Shown here in pieces: positions 61,831 through 64,000 of a DNA stretch of 64,000 nucleotides. Position 1 is the first letter of the stretch, and each line of letters opens with the position of its first letter. Under the pieces are notes generated by a model. The model saw nothing but the letters and a program-made list of their open reading frames with translations. It did not search any database and was not told where the DNA came from. The translations under genes were made by a program, and so were the position numbers. The DNA comes from Cohnella panacarvi Gsoil 349 (GTDB lineage: Bacteria > Bacillota > Bacilli > Paenibacillales > Paenibacillaceae): NCBI RefSeq assembly GCF_000515335.1, contig NZ_KI911563.1, positions 1,337,598 through 1,401,597 of the forward strand, read 5' to 3'.

Positions 61831-62705
61831 ACGCGAATCCCCGTAATGTCGAAGAATACGTCAGAGTCGAAGTTCGGCAGCGACTGGACCGCGATCCGTT
61901 CCGGATTACCGAATTCTTCGTTCCAAAGCTTCGCCCAAGCTTCCTTATAGTCGATCCGGTTGCCTTCGTCGTCCACTACGCGTAGCTGGCGTGCCGCCCG
62001 CATACCTGGATGCCAGAGCAGCTCGGCGCGGCAGATTTGAGAAGGCTTGTTGAACAGCATGAACGGTTGTTCAATAGAGCAAAACGTGCCAGTAGACCAG
62101 TTACAAGAATTGAAATCGCCCGCGTTGTTGTGGCCCGCGTTGCGGTGGCCCGCGTTGTAGTCGCCCGCGTTGTAGTCGCCCGCGTTGTTGTGGCCCGCGT
62201 TGCGGTGGCCCGCGTTGTAGTCGCCCGCGTTGTTGTGGCCCGCGTTGTTGTGGCCCGCGTTGTTGTGGCCCGCGTTGTAGTCGCCCGCGTTGCGGTGGCC
62301 CGCGTTGTAGTCGCCCGCGTTGTAGTCGCCCGCGTTGCGGTGGCCCGCGTTGTTGTGGCCCGCGTTGCGGTGGCCCGCGTTGGAAAGTCCGGTATTGCCT
62401 TTTCCGCTGTTCGCCAGCTCGAGCATCTCTGCCCAACTCAGCTCGCGGGCGATCCGGATCACGTTCGTCGCGGACTTGTCGCCGTCGGTTACGACTTCAC
62501 CAAGCGCTTCGATCTCGGCGACTCGGTTATCTGGATCAAAGTCGTAATAATTGAAGCAATCGGCGACCTTATCGCAGAAGTGGAAGCCGGATCCGCAGAC
62601 GCGCAAGTGGCCTTCCAGCGTATACGTCTTGCCGACCTCGTACTGGAAGTCGCGGCATGTCCAATCACGATTGAAAACCTTGTAGCCTTTTACTGGTTCC
62701 GTCAT
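61827..62705 (-). CDS. DUF7666-like protein with pentapeptide-like repeats
   Basis: 292 residues. Residues 1-105 resemble the DUF7666 domain of phage proteins (KGYKVFNRDWTCRDFQYEVG; GSGFHFCDKVADCFNYYDFD). Residues 108-197 are 18 exact five-residue units of the form NAG-HR, NAG-HN or NAG-DY, which should fold as a right-handed quadrilateral beta-helix like NxGxxNxG pentapeptide proteins. A 90-residue C-terminal domain follows. Known pentapeptide proteins can mimic DNA; here that is only a hypothesis. Repeat number may vary by slippage. Confidence 0.85.
   Translation of the reverse strand: MTEPVKGYKVFNRDWTCRDFQYEVGKTYTLEGHLRVCGSGFHFCDKVADCFNYYDFDPDNRVAEIEALGEVVTDGDKSATNVIRIARELSWAEMLELANSGKGNTGLSNAGHRNAGHNNAGHRNAGDYNAGDYNAGHRNAGDYNAGHNNAGHNNAGHNNAGDYNAGHRNAGHNNAGDYNAGDYNAGHRNAGHNNAGDFNSCNWSTGTFCSIEQPFMLFNKPSQICRAELLWHPGMRAARQLRVVDDEGNRIDYKEAWAKLWNEEFGNPERIAVQSLPNFDSDVFFDITGIRV
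62119..62388 (-). repeat. 15-bp coding tandem repeat, 18 units
   Basis: Units CCCGCGTTG followed by TTGTGG, CGGTGG or TAGTCG are tandem with almost no silent variation, so recent expansion is likely. Confidence 0.95.
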
Positions 62706-62959
62706 GCGTGAACACCCCGGCTTTCAGCAATCTCGGAAACGCAGCTCGTGCAGATCAGCTTCTCGCGGATAACCTTAACGTCCGTCATGCTGCCGCAGAA
62801 CACGCAGCCGGGCTCGTATCTGCGGAGAACAATTTGATTACCGTTAACGAAAATCTCCAAGGCCGTTCCCTCGGGCAGGTCCATCGTCTTGCGCATCTCC
62901 ATAGGGATAACCACGCGCCCAAGTCCGTCGATTTTACGTACAATGCCAGTAGCTTTCAT
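62702..62959 (-). CDS. AbrB-like transition-state regulator with zinc ribbon
   Basis: 85 residues; AAGGAGG upstream. Residues 1-50 are an AbrB/SpoVT swapped-hairpin DNA-binding domain (KATGIVRKIDGLGRVVIPMEMRK; LEIFVNGNQIVLRRYEPG). The C-terminal part replaces the usual AbrB multimerisation region with CVFCGS and CTSCVSE, a zinc ribbon. AbrB represses sporulation and competence genes in the host. This phage copy could act on phage or host promoters. Confidence 0.9.
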   Translation of the reverse strand: MKATGIVRKIDGLGRVVIPMEMRKTMDLPEGTALEIFVNGNQIVLRRYEPGCVFCGSMTDVKVIREKLICTSCVSEIAESRGVHA

Positions 62960-63027
62960 AAAGATCCTCCTTGCCCCTGCCGCGTCGATGCGGTATGATG
63001 GGGTTGAATAGTGTTGTCTTGCGGCCT

Positions 63028-63058
63028 GATCGGATCCTACCCCGATTAGGTCGTTTTT
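63028..63058 (+). terminator. Plus-strand terminator-like hairpin
   Basis: CCTGATCGG and CCGATTAGG pair around ATCCTACC, followed by TCGTTTTTCG on the plus strand. No plus-strand gene ends here, so it may terminate an antisense transcript or be an RNA element. Confidence 0.5.
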
Positions 63059-63174
63059 CGTTTCATCTGCCTCGTGGAATCACTAGGATTCGATAAGGCT
63101 CCAACATGCCCCACTTGCCAGTTGGGAGCCAATTTCTTGTTAGTCGGCTTGGTTTTAACTCTCTCCATGCTCAC
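63046..63174 (-). CDS. Possible small basic protein, 42 residues
   Basis: GTG 63174 (or ATG 63168) follows AAAGGGG and overlaps the stop of a 21-residue frame. The product is MERVKTKPTNKKLAPNW continuing to RQMKRKTT. Coupling is plausible; support is limited. Confidence 0.4.
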   Translation of the reverse strand: MSMERVKTKPTNKKLAPNWQVGHVGALSNPSDSTRQMKRKTT

Positions 63175-63236
63175 CCCTTTGGCTCCGTTTCTCCAGCCAG
63201 CTTGCGACGTCTTGCTTCTCCCATATCGTTGTTCAT
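63171..63236 (-). CDS. Possible micro-ORF, 21 residues
   Basis: ATG 63236 follows GAGAGGGAG and codes MNNDMGEARRRKLAGET plus four residues to TGA. The MGEARRRKLAG motif recurs in small phage peptides. The size makes it uncertain. Confidence 0.35.
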   Translation of the reverse strand: MNNDMGEARRRKLAGETEPKG

Positions 63237-63243
63237 CTCCCTC

Positions 63244-63390
63244 TCAGATTTTCTTGTCGAAATGCCGATCATCTAGCTCACTCTCTGCCTGCTTGTCCGA
63301 CTGCTTAGCGATCGATGTTATCGCCATCATGACTACGCCGAAGATTGTTCCAACGAATACGCCAATAATGAACCAGCTACTCCCGCTCAT
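63244..63390 (-). CDS. DUF3789-like small membrane protein, 48 residues
   Basis: ATG 63390 overlaps the preceding stop (ATGA). One membrane segment (WFIIGVFVGTIFGVVMMAI) followed by a charged tail (AKQSDKQAESELDDRHF), the pattern of DUF3789 proteins found on phages and conjugative elements. Confidence 0.7.
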   Translation of the reverse strand: MSGSSWFIIGVFVGTIFGVVMMAITSIAKQSDKQAESELDDRHFDKKI

Positions 63391-63584
63391 GACGGCACCA
63401 AGATCGCGCCGTTTAGACTGTAGTCCAGCCTTACACGCAGCGGACGCTCCAAGCGTTTGACAAGCGGCTCGGACTCCGGAACAGCAGGCATCCGATAGAA
63501 TGACGGACTATACTGCGCTTTCGCGTCACCTTCATACGCTACGAGTGTGCCGGTAAGGTCCGGCATTGCGTTAACTGCTTGCAT
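63387..63584 (-). CDS. Small phage protein, 65 residues
   Basis: AAGGAGG precedes the ATG. MQAVNAMPDLTGTLVAYEGD leads to a basic stretch (KRLERPLRVRLDYSLNGA). No recognised family. First leftward gene after a divergent promoter region (63585-63673). Confidence 0.65.
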   Translation of the reverse strand: MQAVNAMPDLTGTLVAYEGDAKAQYSPSFYRMPAVPESEPLVKRLERPLRVRLDYSLNGAILVPS

Positions 63585-63673
63585 CCTTGTTCACCTCCTT
63601 AGCAGGGTTTACTCTCTTTCTGTCGAATATTGGAAATTGACCAAATTCACTAAATCAATACAGGAGGGTACCT

Positions 63674-63952
63674 ATGTCTGTCCATGCTGTTAGCTTCCAA
63701 CTGTCTGGAACTGGTTCATACCCAGCATTTTTTAACGACATCAGAACTTACGAGTACTGCAAGGTTCACGAAACGCTTTGGCTTGTTGGATTGCCTGGAG
63801 ACAATGAGAACGATGTCGTCTACAACTTCTTGCAAAAACACATTACGAACAATGATTTTCTCGTCGTGATCAAAGTCGACGGTGATCGCCTAAAAAAGAT
63901 GCAAGGTTGGGTTAAGCCTCAGGTATGGGCATGGCTTCGCGCTCAAGCGTAA
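63674..63952 (+). CDS. SinR/Cas2-like fold small protein
   Basis: 92 residues; GGAGGG precedes the ATG. The pattern HAVSFQLSG, then KVHETLWLVGLPG, then NDFLVVIKVDGDRLKKMQGW, ending in PQVWAWL, is that of small ferredoxin-fold proteins annotated as SinR-like and related to Cas2/VapD. It is divergent from all nearby phage genes, so it is probably independently controlled cargo, perhaps a toxin-like nuclease. No adjacent antitoxin is evident. No gene is seen from 63953 to the end. Confidence 0.65.
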   Translation: MSVHAVSFQLSGTGSYPAFFNDIRTYEYCKVHETLWLVGLPGDNENDVVYNFLQKHITNNDFLVVIKVDGDRLKKMQGWVKPQVWAWLRAQA

Positions 63953-64000
63953 TACCCGACACGTGATCGCCTCTTATGAATTGATCATGAGTACATCTTT

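Larger units (their letters stand above)
24112..64000 (-). mobile_element. P22-like short-tailed prophage, left part
   Basis: A continuous set of phage genes on the minus strand in the order replication, terminase, portal, scaffold, capsid, adaptor, tailspike, internal proteins, holin, endolysin. The lack of tape measure, tube or sheath genes, a 720-residue portal and a gp10-like protein indicate a podovirus. No integrase, excisionase or right attachment site is present, so the element extends past 64000. Confidence 0.9.

Noticed and set aside
62119..62388. Direct repeats that might be taken for a CRISPR array
   Set aside because: The 15-base units are contiguous without spacers and encode an open pentapeptide-like repeat in frame with flanking protein domains.
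62010..62711. Plus-strand frame with VVARVAVAR repeats
   Set aside because: It is the antisense of the 15-bp repeat; the minus-strand product has recognisable flanking domains and coupling to its neighbours.

Overview
The window looks like the chromosome of a spore-forming member of the Paenibacillaceae (Paenibacillus/Cohnella type). It holds YheC/YheD coat-associated ATP-grasp genes, a gerM-rph-rdgB operon as in Bacillus subtilis, a cotJABC spore-coat operon, consensus sigma-A promoters and AGGAGG ribosome binding sites. Host genes fill about 1-24.1 kb. From about 24.1 kb to the right edge lies a prophage that starts inside cotJC. Only its left end is visible; integrase and right end must lie beyond position 64000.

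Host part. 1-1.5 kb: an HD-GYP protein (cut by the window edge) and a Crp/Fnr regulator, then tRNA-Arg(UCU). 1.7-4.6 kb: three small unknown genes and a glutamine-dependent asparagine synthetase. 4.6-5.3 kb: a gene-free block with a 65-bp tandem repeat, a 51-bp tandem repeat and inverted copies of the first repeat's core. 5.4-8.0 kb: gerM-rph-rdgB on the minus strand. 8.1-9.7 kb: phosphatidylglycerophosphatase A and an MBL-fold hydrolase converging on a shared terminator. 10-16.8 kb: five YheC/YheD-type ATP-grasp genes with an embedded GNAT gene, tightly overlapping. 16.8-19.7 kb: a decayed IS1182-type element and an AT-rich patch with a secreted and a membrane protein. 19.9-23 kb: HAD hydrolase, HEAT-repeat protein and a membrane diguanylate cyclase. 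23.2-24.1 kb: cotJA, cotJB and the first 125 codons of cotJC.

Prophage part, nearly all on the minus strand, so transcription runs right to left. 54-64 kb: AbrB-like regulator with a zinc ribbon, pentapeptide-like repeat protein, SbcC/RecN-like ATPase, Sak4-like ATPase, DUF669 protein, DEAH helicase, two DNA methyltransferases. 47-54 kb: small early genes (ASCH, YopX), a primase-helicase, a candidate replication origin, RusA resolvase and an ArpU-like late regulator. 33-47 kb: TerS, TerL, a Tad2-like (DUF2829) gene, P22-type portal, scaffold, capsid protein, head-tail adaptor, parallel beta-helix tailspike, a gp10-like protein and a fibre/needle-like protein. 26.7-32.6 kb: two large proteins best read as ejected internal virion proteins. 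25.4-26.7 kb: holin and endolysin. 24.1-25.4 kb: an SOS-controlled gene pair and two HTH regulators next to the cotJC junction. There is no tape measure, tail tube or sheath gene, so this looks like a temperate short-tailed (P22-like) phage.

The most interesting reading is that this prophage splits a mother-cell spore-coat gene, as the skin element splits sigK and SPbeta splits spsM in B. subtilis. It may therefore be a developmentally excised element.
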